Shown here piece after piece: positions 1 to 8,214 of a stretch of DNA of 64,000 bases. Within the stretch, counting starts at the first letter, position 1. Each line of letters opens with the position of its first letter. A program made the position numbers and the translations under genes. The stretch is from Roseomonas fluvialis (GTDB lineage Bacteria; Pseudomonadota; Alphaproteobacteria; Acetobacterales; Acetobacteraceae): the NCBI RefSeq assembly GCF_022846615.1, contig NZ_AP025637.1, positions 5,171,001 through 5,235,000 of the forward strand. Direction: 5' to 3'. The notes under the pieces were generated by a model. It saw only the letters and a list, made by a program, of their open reading frames with translations. It was not told the DNA's origin and searched no databases.

Positions 1-1072
1 GCCCGCTCGCGCGCGCCACCACGCCGCCATCCAGCGCCACGGCCTTGCCGAGGCTTTCCATCTCCAGCTGCTGCAGATGCGCCGGGAAGCGCGCGAGCCG
101 CTCGTCATAGGGCAGCACGGCACGCGCGGGGTATCCCAGCCCGTTCACGTGCCAGACTTCCGTCAGCGCCAGCAGCAGCGGCAGATTCGATTCGGGCGGC
201 GCGCTCGCGAAGTGCTCGTCCATGCTACGCGCGCCGGCCAGCAGCGCCGCGAAGCCGTCCCATCCCAGCGCCAGCGCGATCGACAGCCCGATCGCACTCC
301 AGAGGCTGAACCGCCCGCCCACCGTATCCGCGAAGCCGAACACGCGTTCGCCCGGAATGCCGAATTCCGCCGCCGCGGGCAGGTTGGTGGACAGCGCCGC
401 GAGATGCGTCGTGCCGGCCTCCCCCAGCGCATCTACCAGCCAGGCGCGCACCAGCGCGGCGTTGGTCATGGTCTCCTGCGTGGTGAAGGTCTTCGACGCC
501 ACCAGCACCAGCGTGCGGGCGGGGTCCAGCCGCGCGCGGATCTCCTGCCAGGCATGGGCATCGACATTCGCCAGGTAATGCGCGCGCATCGGCGCCGCCG
601 GCGTCCACAGCGCGCGCGCCACCATAGCGGGGCCGAGGTCGGACCCGCCGATGCCGATATTCACCACGTCGGTGAAGCGCTGACCGGTCGCGCCGCACAG
701 CGCGCCGCCATGCACCGCGCCGCAGAAGGCCTGCATGCGCGCCAGCGTCGCCTGCACCGCCGCATCGCCGCCGCCGCGCTGCGCCGCATGCAGCGCGGCG
801 CGGCCCTCGGTCGGGTTGACCACGCCGCCACCCAGCATACGGTCCCGGAAGCCCGTGACGTCCCGCGCGCGGGCCAGGCGCAGCAGCGCCGCCAGCACGT
901 CGTCCGACACGGATGTGCGCGAAAGGTCCAGCGCCACGTCTCCCGCGCGATGCGTCCAGCGCGCCGCGCGGTCCGCATCGGCGGCGAACAGCGGCCGGAT
1001 GGCGCGCGCATCGGGCCGCCGCGCCAGTGCCATCAGCGCGGACCAGGCGGCATCGGCATCGTCGTTCGGCAT
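1..1072 (-). CDS. pgi: glucose-6-phosphate isomerase, 3' part outside the window
   Basis: Interconverts glucose 6-phosphate and fructose 6-phosphate in the cytoplasm. Read on the minus strand from the ATG at 1072, the product begins MPNDDADAAW and carries the family's sugar-isomerase signature, including NIGIGGSDLGPAMV and LVLVASKTFTTQETMTNA, followed by GERVFGFADTVGGRFSLWSA. About 357 codons are present, against roughly 500-550 for the family, so the C-terminal third, with the catalytic lysine region, lies beyond position 1. No frameshift is seen. It is divergent from the histidine phosphatase at 1148, with 75 bp between the starts that must hold both promoters. Confidence 0.95.
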   Translation of the reverse strand, partial: MPNDDADAAWSALMALARRPDARAIRPLFAADADRAARWTHRAGDVALDLSRTSVSDDVLAALLRLARARDVTGFRDRMLGGGVVNPTEGRAALHAAQRGGGDAAVQATLARMQAFCGAVHGGALCGATGQRFTDVVNIGIGGSDLGPAMVARALWTPAAPMRAHYLANVDAHAWQEIRARLDPARTLVLVASKTFTTQETMTNAALVRAWLVDALGEAGTTHLAALSTNLPAAAEFGIPGERVFGFADTVGGRFSLWSAIGLSIALALGWDGFAALLAGARSMDEHFASAPPESNLPLLLALTEVWHVNGLGYPARAVLPYDERLARFPAHLQQLEMESLGKAVALDGGVVARASG

Positions 1073-1147
1073 GGCGTGTCCCGTTGGTGGCCCGCGCGAG
1101 ACTGCCACAGGCTTGGCAAGCCGCGCAGCCGGCACCATTCAAGGCGC

Positions 1148-1792
1148 ATGTGGCTTCGCCGAGGCATCCTCGCAGCCCTGGTCCTGCCCGCCGCGGCGCA
1201 GGCCGAACGGCTGCGTCCCGTCGCCGCCGACAGCGCCGAGGCTGCCCCGCTGGTCACCACCCTGCGCGCCGGCGGCCATGTCCTGTTCTTCCGCCACGCC
1301 GACACGCGCGGGGAGAATTGCGACATCACCTTCCGCGTCGGCGACCGCGCCGGGCAACGCAACATCTCGCCCGCCGGCCGCGCGCAATCGGCGCGCATCG
1401 GGTCGCGGCTGGCGGAACTGGGTATCCCGGTCGAACGCCCGGTGCTGGCGGGCCCGGTCTATCGCGCGCGCGACACGGCGGAACTCGCCTTCGGCGCCCG
1501 CCAGGTGGCGGTGACCGACAGCCTGCTGGCGGATGATTTCTCCGGCCCACGGCTCGACTGGGTGCTGGCGGAGCATCGGCGACTGTTCTCCGCGCCCGTC
1601 GCGGCGGGGGTGAACCGCGTGCTGGTCGGCCACCGCACGCCGGCCATCATGGTGGCGGGGGATGCGGTCGGGGGGCGTGCCTTCCCCGAAGGCGGCGCGC
1701 TGGTGATCGCGCCGCGGGGCGCGGGCGGCTTCGTCGTGCTTGGCATCATCGAATTCGCGCCGCTGCCCGGCGGCGGCTTCCACGGCTGCTGA
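1148..1792 (+). CDS. exported histidine phosphatase (phosphoglycerate mutase-like fold)
   Basis: A 214-residue protein with an N-terminal signal peptide (hydrophobic run followed by AAAQAE, about residues 5-20). The histidine-phosphatase core follows: the RHG-type motif appears as LFFRHADTR near residue 45, and the second catalytic histidine as VLVGHRTPAI near residue 160. The family transfers a phosphate to the first His and hydrolyses it; periplasmic members are often acid or sugar phosphatases. The substrate cannot be told from the sequence. The gene stands alone between pgi (divergent) and the RTX gene. Confidence 0.8.
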   Translation: MWLRRGILAALVLPAAAQAERLRPVAADSAEAAPLVTTLRAGGHVLFFRHADTRGENCDITFRVGDRAGQRNISPAGRAQSARIGSRLAELGIPVERPVLAGPVYRARDTAELAFGARQVAVTDSLLADDFSGPRLDWVLAEHRRLFSAPVAAGVNRVLVGHRTPAIMVAGDAVGGRAFPEGGALVIAPRGAGGFVVLGIIEFAPLPGGGFHGC

Positions 1793-1950
1793 GTGCGCGT
1801 TTGCCACGTCCGGTGCCGGGCTCGCCGGCCGACGCGCTGATCCGCCACGCCTCGGGGGTGCCCCAGGCCGCGGATGGTTCCATTAGGCAGCGTGCCATCT
1901 AGGGTCGATGCCATCCGCCTTGGCGCGCGTGAACGTCTCCGGTTCCACGG

Positions 1951-1997
1951 TCTCGCGCGCATCGTCACCCCATCGGACGCTTCCGTCCGTCCGGGGC
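1951..1997 (-). repeat. family 1 dispersed palindromic repeat (degenerate copy)
   Basis: Read on the minus strand it has the core of the family, a CCGGACGG/TCCGATGGGG inverted repeat followed by TGACGATGCGCGCGAGACC, but lacks the TAGAGC end. It lies just upstream of the RTX gene (start 2020). The rest of the 1793-2019 gap holds no gene I can support. Confidence 0.5.
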
Positions 1998-2019
1998 CTT
2001 CACTGGAAGTCGGGAAGCC

Positions 2020-3309
2020 ATGCCCGTCGACATCACCCGCCCCACCGCGCATGACGCCCTCAGCCTCGAGGAACTCGCGCTCCATCACCTGATGATGGAC
2101 TACCGTGCGACGCTCGGTCTCGCCGCGATCCCGCTGTCCAAGGGCCTGACCGCGACCGCCGGGCGCCACGTGCTCGACACGCGGGAGAACATCTGGGCGG
2201 CCAACCTGGCGCTGCCGGCGGGTGCCAACCTGCATTCCTGGTCCGACGCGCCCTACTACGACGACCACCGCGCGCCGCAGGTGATGTGGGACGCGCCCGA
2301 ACGGATCGGCACCGGCTACACCGGCAACGGCTTTGAGATCAGCGCGGCGGGCTATGGCAGCATCGCCGCGGCGCTGGCCGGCTGGCAGGGCTCGCCCGGC
2401 CACAACGCGGTCATCGCGCAGACTGGCGCCTGGTCCTCGCCGGCCTTCCTCGCCATCGGCATCGGGGTCGAGACCACCCCCGGCGCCGGCCCCTATGGCG
2501 GGCGCGTCTACCACGTGTGGTTCGGCCACCAGGCCGACCCGACCGGCGTGCCCGACATCCGCGGCAGCACCGCCGCCGACGCCGTCCGCGCGACATCCTT
2601 CGCAGATCGCATCCTGGGGCTCGAGGGCAACGACACGCTGCTCGGCGAAGCCGGCGCCGATACGCTCGATGGCGGCCGCGGCACCGACAGCCTCGTGGGC
2701 GGGGCGGGGGACGACGTCTATGTCCTGAACACCTCGCTCGATCGCGTGCTGGAACTGGCCGGAGGCGGGATCGATCACGTGATGTCCGCCGCCCATGTCA
2801 CCCTCGCGGCCGAGGTGGAGAAGGCCACTCTGACCGGCGCCGCCGCCGTGCACGCCACCGGCAACGGCCTGGCCAATACGCTGGTCGGCAACCAGGCCGC
2901 CAACCGCCTGGTCGGCAATGCCGGCGACGACACGCTGCAGGGCGCGGGCGGCGCCGATACGCTGGCCGGCGGCAGCGGGCTCGACCGCCTGGTGGGCGGC
3001 ATCGGCCCCGACCATTTCCGCTTCGACGGGCCGGGCCAGGGGATGGACCGGATCGTCGATTTCCGCGCGGAGGACGTGATCGCGCTCTCCCGCGCGGGCT
3101 TCGGCGGCGGGCTGGCGCTGGGTCCGCTGGACGATGCGCGGTTCAGCCTGGATTTGCCGCAGGGCAGCCTCGCGCAGCTGGTCTACGTGAGCGCGACCGG
3201 CGTGCTGCGCTGGGATGCCGATGGCGCCGGCGGCGCCCCCTCGGTCGTGATCGGCGTGCTGCACGGCGCGCCGGCGCTGGCGGCAGGCGATGTGGTGGTG
3301 GTCGCCTAG
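2020..3309 (+). CDS. secreted CAP-domain protein with RTX calcium-binding repeats
   Basis: 429 residues and no N-terminal signal peptide, as expected for a type I secretion substrate. Residues about 15-175 look like a CAP (SCP/PR-1-like) domain: an N-terminal helix region with DYRATLGLAAIPLS, and the WQGSPGHNAVI motif that matches the family's W..SPGH signature. From about residue 200 come RTX nonapeptide-like repeats (GNDTLLGEAGADTLDGG, then GNAGDDTLQGAGGADTLAGG), and the C-terminus resembles the M10-type serralysin end (DRIVDFRAEDVIALS). Calcium-dependent folding outside the cell is known for RTX proteins; the activity of the CAP part is unknown. No ABC/HlyD exporter is adjacent. The TAG stop lies inside a family 1 repeat. 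Confidence 0.85.
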   Translation: MPVDITRPTAHDALSLEELALHHLMMDYRATLGLAAIPLSKGLTATAGRHVLDTRENIWAANLALPAGANLHSWSDAPYYDDHRAPQVMWDAPERIGTGYTGNGFEISAAGYGSIAAALAGWQGSPGHNAVIAQTGAWSSPAFLAIGIGVETTPGAGPYGGRVYHVWFGHQADPTGVPDIRGSTAADAVRATSFADRILGLEGNDTLLGEAGADTLDGGRGTDSLVGGAGDDVYVLNTSLDRVLELAGGGIDHVMSAAHVTLAAEVEKATLTGAAAVHATGNGLANTLVGNQAANRLVGNAGDDTLQGAGGADTLAGGSGLDRLVGGIGPDHFRFDGPGQGMDRIVDFRAEDVIALSRAGFGGGLALGPLDDARFSLDLPQGSLAQLVYVSATGVLRWDADGAGGAPSVVIGVLHGAPALAAGDVVVVA

Positions 3310-3412
3310 AGCGTCACCCGCTCAAACGGAATCGTTCGAGCGGGTAAAGACGCTCGCGAAAACAGGCGGCTGGAGTGCATGGCGTGGGCCGTTGCGAACG
3401 GAATGCGCTCTA
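3307..3412. repeat. family 1 repeat between convergent genes, with TAGAGC at both ends
   Basis: The 106-bp convergent gap starts TAGAGC (3307) and ends GCTCTA (3412). The inner palindrome is CCCGCTC..GGAATCG..CGAGCGGGT, followed by AAGACGCTCGCGAAAAC. The two terminal TAG triplets are the stop codons of both flanking genes. The stem could terminate transcription in both directions. Confidence 0.8.
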
Positions 3413-4690
3413 GCCCAGCAGTTCCGCCACGGCGGGCACCAGCACGGCCAGGCCGGCGCCGACATCGGCCATGGCCAGCGCCTCCTGCGGGTTGTGGCTG
3501 CCATGAGGGTTGCGCAGGAACAGCATGGCCGAGGGCACGCCCAGCCCGGCGAAGGTGGCGCAGTCGTGCCCCGCGCCGGAGGCCATCTGTCGCACCGGCA
3601 CGCCGGCCGCCACGGCCTGGCGCGCCAGCAGCGCCCGCAGGGTGGGATCCATCGACGCGGGCGCGGCATGGGTGGGCGGCCCGAAATCGAAACCGACCCC
3701 GCGCGCCGCGCCGATCCGCGCCGCCTCCGCATGCAGCCAGGCGTCCAGGTCCGCCAGCAGCGCCGCGTCCAGGCTGCGGATATCCAGGCTGAAGCGCAGC
3801 AGTCCGGGGATCTTGGTCGAGGTGTGGTGATCCGGGTCGGTCGCCAGGATGCCCGCAGTGCAGACCAGGTCGGCGCCTTGCGCCTCCAGCGTCGCCCAGC
3901 GCGCGTCCAGCGCTGCGACCAGCGCCACCCCGGCCATGGCGGCGTCGCGGCGGTGGCGCCGCGGCACCGCGCCGGCATGGGCATGCGCGCCGGTCGCGCG
4001 CGCCAGCGGGTAGCGCAGGCTGCCGCGGATGCCGGTGACGATGGCGACCGGCAGGCCGTCCTCGACCAGGACCGGCCCCTGTTCGATATGCGGTTCGATG
4101 AAGGCGTGCAGCCGCGCCGGGTCCAGCAGCGCTCGGCCTTCGCGGATCGGGGTGGGATCCAGGCCGTGGTCGGCCATGTGGTCCGCCAGCGTCCGGCCGG
4201 TATCGACGCGCCGCAGCGTGTCGGGCGCGGCGCGCGGCAGCAGGCCGAACAGCGCGCGCGAACCGAGGTAGTGGGCCGGGAACCAGCACATCTCCTCCGC
4301 CCGGATGCCGAGCACCAGCAGGTCGCGCGCCGGCCGCCGCCCTGCCGCGCGCAGCGCCGCGGCGATGGCCAGGCCGATCACCACCCCGGCGGCACCGTCG
4401 AAATTCCCGCCATGCGGCACGGAATCGAGGTGCGATCCCATCGCCACCGCCGGCAGGCCGCGGTCGCGGCCAGGCAGCGTCATGCGCAAGGTGCCGATGG
4501 CGTCGGTGGCGACCTCCAGGTCCAGCGCGCGCGCCGCGTCGGCCAGGATGGCCTGGGCGGCGGCCTCGCCCTCGCCATAGGACGCGCGCGTGATGCCTGG
4601 CGGGTCGGCGGTGGCGGCCGCCAGACGGTCGAACAGGTCGGTGGCGAGGGCGAGCGCCTCGGCCAGGGCGTGGTCTGGGACTGCGGACAT
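3410..4690 (-). CDS. M20-family Zn-dependent amidohydrolase (hydantoinase/carbamoylase or allantoate amidohydrolase type)
   Basis: 426 residues, the usual length for the Zn-dependent hydantoinase/carbamoylase family (N-carbamoyl-L-amino acid hydrolase, beta-ureidopropionase, allantoate amidohydrolase). Metal-binding motifs visible in order are GSHLDSVPHGGNFDGAAGV (about residues 85-103), the EEM of GIRAEEMCWF, HIEQGPVLVEDGLPV, and GHDCATFAGLGVPSAMLF near the C-terminus. The reaction is hydrolysis of an N-carbamoyl or ureido group; the exact substrate is not readable. The ATG at 4690 follows the family 1 copy at 4701, and the TAG stop is supplied by the copy at 3412. Confidence 0.88.
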   Translation of the reverse strand: MSAVPDHALAEALALATDLFDRLAAATADPPGITRASYGEGEAAAQAILADAARALDLEVATDAIGTLRMTLPGRDRGLPAVAMGSHLDSVPHGGNFDGAAGVVIGLAIAAALRAAGRRPARDLLVLGIRAEEMCWFPAHYLGSRALFGLLPRAAPDTLRRVDTGRTLADHMADHGLDPTPIREGRALLDPARLHAFIEPHIEQGPVLVEDGLPVAIVTGIRGSLRYPLARATGAHAHAGAVPRRHRRDAAMAGVALVAALDARWATLEAQGADLVCTAGILATDPDHHTSTKIPGLLRFSLDIRSLDAALLADLDAWLHAEAARIGAARGVGFDFGPPTHAAPASMDPTLRALLARQAVAAGVPVRQMASGAGHDCATFAGLGVPSAMLFLRNPHGSHNPQEALAMADVGAGLAVLVPAVAELLG

Positions 4691-4700
4691 GGCGACAGGC

Positions 4701-4757
4701 TAGAGCAGATGCCGGGCGCGTGGAATCACCCGATCCGGTGAAGATGCTCGCGAAAAC
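4701..4757 (+). repeat. family 1 dispersed palindromic repeat
   Basis: Begins TAGAGCAGATGCC, contains GGAATCACCCGATCCGGTGAAGATGC in two overlapping halves and ends GCTCGCGAAAAC, the same order as the copy at 3307. It sits 10 bp upstream of the amidohydrolase start, so here the TAG is not used as a stop codon. Confidence 0.75.
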
Positions 4758-5072
4758 AATGGCGTAGGGCGGATGGCGGCCGGTTGGACGTATCCGACCG
4801 CGCGACGATGCACGCGACAACGAAAGCCTGGCGGCGTTGCCGCGATCCCCCGCGGCGCCGGCACTGTGCCCCGGGGCACGCGAATGTCCAGGCCGGCGCC
4901 ACGTCGCGACAGGCCTTGCGTTCCGGCGGCTCGACAAGACATCGCCTGGTACGCCGATGTTTTTCGGGAGCGATGTCGAAATGGGGGCTGGCCGGGTGTC
5001 ACGGGGTCAGGCAGGCGACGCGCCCCTCCGTCCGCGGGGCGCCGCGCCGGCCCTCGCGAAGGATCCCGACGC
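4758..5072. other. intergenic stretch with no supported gene
   Basis: About 315 bp upstream of the membrane-protein gene. Open frames here are short and carry no recognisable motif or start signal. It presumably contains the promoter of the 5073-7128 operon, but I cannot place a clear -35/-10 pair. Confidence 0.4.
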
Positions 5073-5516
5073 ATGACCACCCCTCACCCCGGCCAGGCGC
5101 TGCCCCGCTGGTTCATCCCCGCCGCGCTGCTCGCCCTCGCCTGGAACGGCTTCGGCGCGGCGCAGTTCGCCCGCACCGCCCTCGCCGACGAAGCCGCGAT
5201 GGTCGCCGCCGGCATGACGCCCGCGCAGGCCGCGCTGATGGCCGGCCTGCCGGTCTGGATGACGCTCGCCTTCGCGGTCGGCGTGGCCGGCGGGCTGGCC
5301 GGCACCGCGCTGCTGCTGCTGCGCCGGCGCCAGGCGATCCCGGTGCTGGGCACCTCGCTCGTCGGCTATGTGGCGTTGTTCGCGGGGGATGCGCTGCATG
5401 GTGTCTTTGCCGCCTTCGGGGCGCCGCAGGTGGCGGTGCTCGCGCTGGTCGTCGCCATCGCCGCCGCGCTCGTCGTCATGGCCCGCCGCGCCGCGCGCGC
5501 GGGCGCCCTCGCCTGA
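5073..5516 (+). CDS. small four-helix membrane protein of unknown function
   Basis: 147 residues (MTTPHPGQALPRW start) with four predicted membrane helices, roughly residues 13-31, 62-84, 88-108 and 113-137, and a basic loop LLRRRQA between the second and third. A short segment after helix 1 (DEAAMVAAGMTPAQAAL) is predicted extracytoplasmic. I do not recognise a named family with confidence. It is 23 bp upstream of a YciI/DGPF gene and an ECF sigma factor in the same direction, so it is probably part of, or controlled with, that pair. The upstream sequence has GCGAAGGATCCCG as a plausible ribosome-binding region. Confidence 0.75.
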   Translation: MTTPHPGQALPRWFIPAALLALAWNGFGAAQFARTALADEAAMVAAGMTPAQAALMAGLPVWMTLAFAVGVAGGLAGTALLLLRRRQAIPVLGTSLVGYVALFAGDALHGVFAAFGAPQVAVLALVVAIAAALVVMARRAARAGALA

Positions 5517-5539
5517 TCCCGAACCGAAGGATAGATCCC

Positions 5540-5908
5540 ATGCAGTACATGCTGATCCTGAATGAGACCGCGGAAGACTTCGCCGCCCGCAACCACCCCG
5601 ACCAGGCCGGCCCCTATTGGGGTGGCTGGACCGCCTTCATCGGCGCCATGGCGCAGGCCGGCATCATCGTGAAGGGCGACGGGCTGCAGGGTCCGCACAC
5701 CGCGACCACGCTGCGCCTGCGCGATGGCCGTCGTCAGGTGCAGGACGGCCCCTTCCCCGACGCCAAGGAACAACTCGGCGGCTACTTCGTGATCGAGGTC
5801 CCGGACCTCGATGCGGCGCTGGACTGGGCGGCGCGCGCGCCCTGTGCCCTGACCGGATCGGTCGAGGTGCGCCCGGTGCTGCCGCCCATGGCCGCCCCGC
5901 CGGCATGA
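5540..5908 (+). CDS. YciI-like DGPF-domain protein
   Basis: 122 residues with the ferredoxin-like YCII fold: MQYMLILNE start, GIIVKGDGLQG, and the signature DGPF at residues 69-72 within VQDGPFPDAKEQLGGYFV. Proteins of this family are consistently encoded next to ECF sigma factors of the DGPF-associated group. Their biochemical role is unsettled; a small-molecule or peroxide-related function has been suggested. Its last codons overlap the sigma gene by ATGA (5905-5908), which implies translational coupling. An AAGGATAG-like ribosome-binding site lies 9 bp upstream of the ATG. Confidence 0.9.
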   Translation: MQYMLILNETAEDFAARNHPDQAGPYWGGWTAFIGAMAQAGIIVKGDGLQGPHTATTLRLRDGRRQVQDGPFPDAKEQLGGYFVIEVPDLDAALDWAARAPCALTGSVEVRPVLPPMAAPPA

Positions 5909-7128
5909 GCGAGGACGCCGCGCGCCGCGCCGCCGAGGCCGCGGCGCGCGGGTCCTACGGCCGTCTCGTGGCAATCCTGGCCGCCCGCACGCGCGACATC
6001 GGCGCCGCCGAGGACGCCCTGGCCGAGGCCTTCGCCGCCGCGCTGCGAACCTGGCCCGAGCGCGGCGTGCCCGCCTCCCCCGACGCCTGGCTGCTGACCG
6101 CCGCGCGCAACGCGCTGTCCAACGCGCGCCGCCACCACCGCGTGCGCGACGCGGCGGAGGATGAGGTGCTGCGGCGCTGCGAGGAGCTCGCCGAGGCGGG
6201 CCACGACATTCCGGACGAACGCCTGCGCCTGATGTTCGTCTGCGCCCACCCGGCGATCGACCGCGCGGTGCGCACGCCGCTGATGCTGCAGGCGGTGCTG
6301 GGCCTCGATGCCGCGCGGATCGGCGCCGCCTTCCTGGTGGCGCCCGCAGCCATGGGCCAGCGGCTGGTGCGCGCCAAGGCCCGCATCCGTGACGCCGGGC
6401 TGCGCTTTGCGGTGCCGGAGGGCCCGGACCTGGCCGAGCGCCTGGCGGATGTGCTCGACGCCATCTACGCCGCCTACGGCACCGGCTGGGATGCGCTGAC
6501 GGATGCCGGTCTGGGTGGGCTGGCGACGGAGGCGATCCACCTCGGCCGCGTCGCCGCCGCCCTGATGCCGGCGGCGCCCGAGGCGCAGGGGCTTCTGGCG
6601 CTCATGCTGTATTGCGAGGCGCGGCGGGAGGCGCGGCGCGACGACGCCGGCCGCTTCGTGCCCCTGGCGCGCCAGGATGCGCGGCTGTGGAACCGCGACA
6701 TGATCATCGAGGCGGAAGGCCTGCTGACCGCCGCCTCGCGCGCCGGGCAGTTCGGCCGCTTCCTGTGCGAAGCCGCGATCCAGTCGGTGCATGTCCAGCG
6801 CCCGGTCACCGGGCGGACGAATTTCGCCGCGCTGCGCGTGCTGTACGACCTGCTGGCACGGCATGCGCCGGGAGTGGGGGTCGAGGTGGCCCGCGCGGCC
6901 ATGCTGTTGGAGGCAGGGGACGCGCCGGGGGCGGCAGCGGCGCTGCATGCGCTGCCGGCAGCCGAGGTCGCGTCCTACCAGCCCTATTGGGTGGCGCGGG
7001 CACGGCTGGCGGCACAGGCCGGGCAGGCGACGGCCGCCGCGCAGGCGCTGCAGCGCGCCATCGGCTTGACGGCGGATCCGGCGCTGCGGGATTTCCTGCT
7101 GGCCGGCGGGGACCTGGCCGGGTCCTGA
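5905..7128 (+). CDS. ECF sigma factor with C-terminal TPR-like extension (ECF42-like)
   Basis: 407 residues, twice the size of a classical ECF factor. Residues about 16-82 are sigma region 2 (AEDALAEAFAAALRTWPERG then AWLLTAARNALSNARRH) and about 108-165 are region 4 (HTH before AKARIRDAGLRF). The remaining roughly 240 residues are an all-helical TPR-like domain. This domain order together with an adjacent DGPF protein is the hallmark of ECF group 42, in which the C-terminal extension is needed for activity and no classical anti-sigma factor is present. None is seen here either. The target promoters probably include its own operon, but this is inferred. Confidence 0.9.
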   Translation: MSEDAARRAAEAAARGSYGRLVAILAARTRDIGAAEDALAEAFAAALRTWPERGVPASPDAWLLTAARNALSNARRHHRVRDAAEDEVLRRCEELAEAGHDIPDERLRLMFVCAHPAIDRAVRTPLMLQAVLGLDAARIGAAFLVAPAAMGQRLVRAKARIRDAGLRFAVPEGPDLAERLADVLDAIYAAYGTGWDALTDAGLGGLATEAIHLGRVAAALMPAAPEAQGLLALMLYCEARREARRDDAGRFVPLARQDARLWNRDMIIEAEGLLTAASRAGQFGRFLCEAAIQSVHVQRPVTGRTNFAALRVLYDLLARHAPGVGVEVARAAMLLEAGDAPGAAAALHALPAAEVASYQPYWVARARLAAQAGQATAAAQALQRAIGLTADPALRDFLLAGGDLAGS

Positions 7129-7264
7129 CACGACCCTGGCCGCGCAGCCTTCCGCCGCGCCGGCGCAGGCCAGCGGGGCCGACCGCACGGCGCGCCGAAT
7201 TCCGTTCACTTCGACCCTGCCGCGGCGTAACGATGGGGCCGTCTTCACGAGGACGGGTCGCCCC

Positions 7265-7978
7265 ATGTGGCGGTGCTCCCTTGCGATGGTGGCGTGCGGA
7301 ATGGCCGCGCTGGCCCTTCGCATGGATGCGGCCTGGGCGCAGCTCCGGCCCGCCACGCCCTTCGTCCTGTTCGACCTGGTGTGGGTGACGCCGGCGGCGC
7401 AGGGGCAGCAGCCGCCCTGCAGCCGCTTGCTGATGCTGGAACTTCCGCGGGACTGGACGACCGGCGACGCGGCCGCGGTGCTGCTGACAGGTTCGCCGGA
7501 CGACGAGACGGCGGCGCGCCGGGTCGCCGCGGCGCTGCTGGCCGAGCAGGCGGGCGTGCTGCACTACCCGTCCGGCCCAGCGGAATCCTGCACGAACCGC
7601 GACGTCGACCAAGTCGCCGAAGTGCTGGGCGCGCTGCGCACCCTGCGGAGGGAGTCCGGCGCGGGCGTGGTGGTCGCGATCGGGTTCGGTGGCACCGGGG
7701 CGGCCGCCACCGACGCGGTGCGGGAGGAGATCGCATCCCGCCACCTGGGCGCCGGCGGGCCGCGCCTGGCTGCCGGCGCGGCGCGCGACGCGACGGGCCA
7801 CTGGAGATTCCGCGGCGGCGCCACGCCACCGCCACCCGAGGAACACTGGCACGTCCGCGCGCCGCGGCTCTGCCAGGCGCTGGCGGGCCCGGGCGGGACG
7901 CCGGACGCGGCGGCCTGCCTGGCCGCGCTGCGCGGCGCGCCGGGCGGGACCGCCACCGCCCTGCCGCCCCGGCGATGA
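7265..7978 (+). CDS. secreted hypothetical protein
   Basis: 237 residues with a signal peptide (hydrophobic segment ending AAWAQ near residue 25). Four cysteines (PPCSR, ESCTN, RLCQA, AACLA) may form disulfides in the periplasm. A central VVVAIGFGGTGAAATDAV segment resembles a nucleophile-elbow or Gly-rich loop but does not match a family I recognise. The C-terminal half is Gly/Ala/Pro-rich. It stands alone between the sigma operon and ileS; a GTAACGATGGGG tract lies upstream but no clear promoter is visible. Confidence 0.6.
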   Translation: MWRCSLAMVACGMAALALRMDAAWAQLRPATPFVLFDLVWVTPAAQGQQPPCSRLLMLELPRDWTTGDAAAVLLTGSPDDETAARRVAAALLAEQAGVLHYPSGPAESCTNRDVDQVAEVLGALRTLRRESGAGVVVAIGFGGTGAAATDAVREEIASRHLGAGGPRLAAGAARDATGHWRFRGGATPPPPEEHWHVRAPRLCQALAGPGGTPDAAACLAALRGAPGGTATALPPRR

Positions 7979-8214
7979 CCGCGCCGGCACGCCCCGCGCC
8001 GAAGCGCGCCTGGCCCGCACCTGCGCATGGCCCCGGGACGCGACGCTTGACGCCCCGCGCCGCCGCTCCGCATAACCCGGTGATGGCCTGGAACGCGCCC
8101 GCGCGAATTATTCTCCCGGTCCTCGTCTGAGGGCCGGGACCTCCCGCGCGCGATTTCCAACACCCGGAACGGGCACCGCACTGGCCCGCCGCCGGCGCAC
8201 CGAGACAGGCACCG

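Noticed and set aside
225..1142. A 305-codon open frame on the minus strand overlapping pgi
   Set aside because: It is another frame of pgi. Its translation is low-complexity Arg/Ala/Gly, as expected for out-of-frame reading of very GC-rich DNA, while the pgi frame carries clear motifs.
1459..3264. A 601-codon minus-strand open frame across the phosphatase and RTX genes
   Set aside because: Antisense reading of two well-supported genes; no domain, and rich in Arg/Gly/Ala.
7979..8214. T-box or other riboswitch ahead of ileS
   Set aside because: No T-box bulge sequence, specifier stem or intrinsic terminator could be found. Alphaproteobacterial ileS genes are not known for T-boxes.
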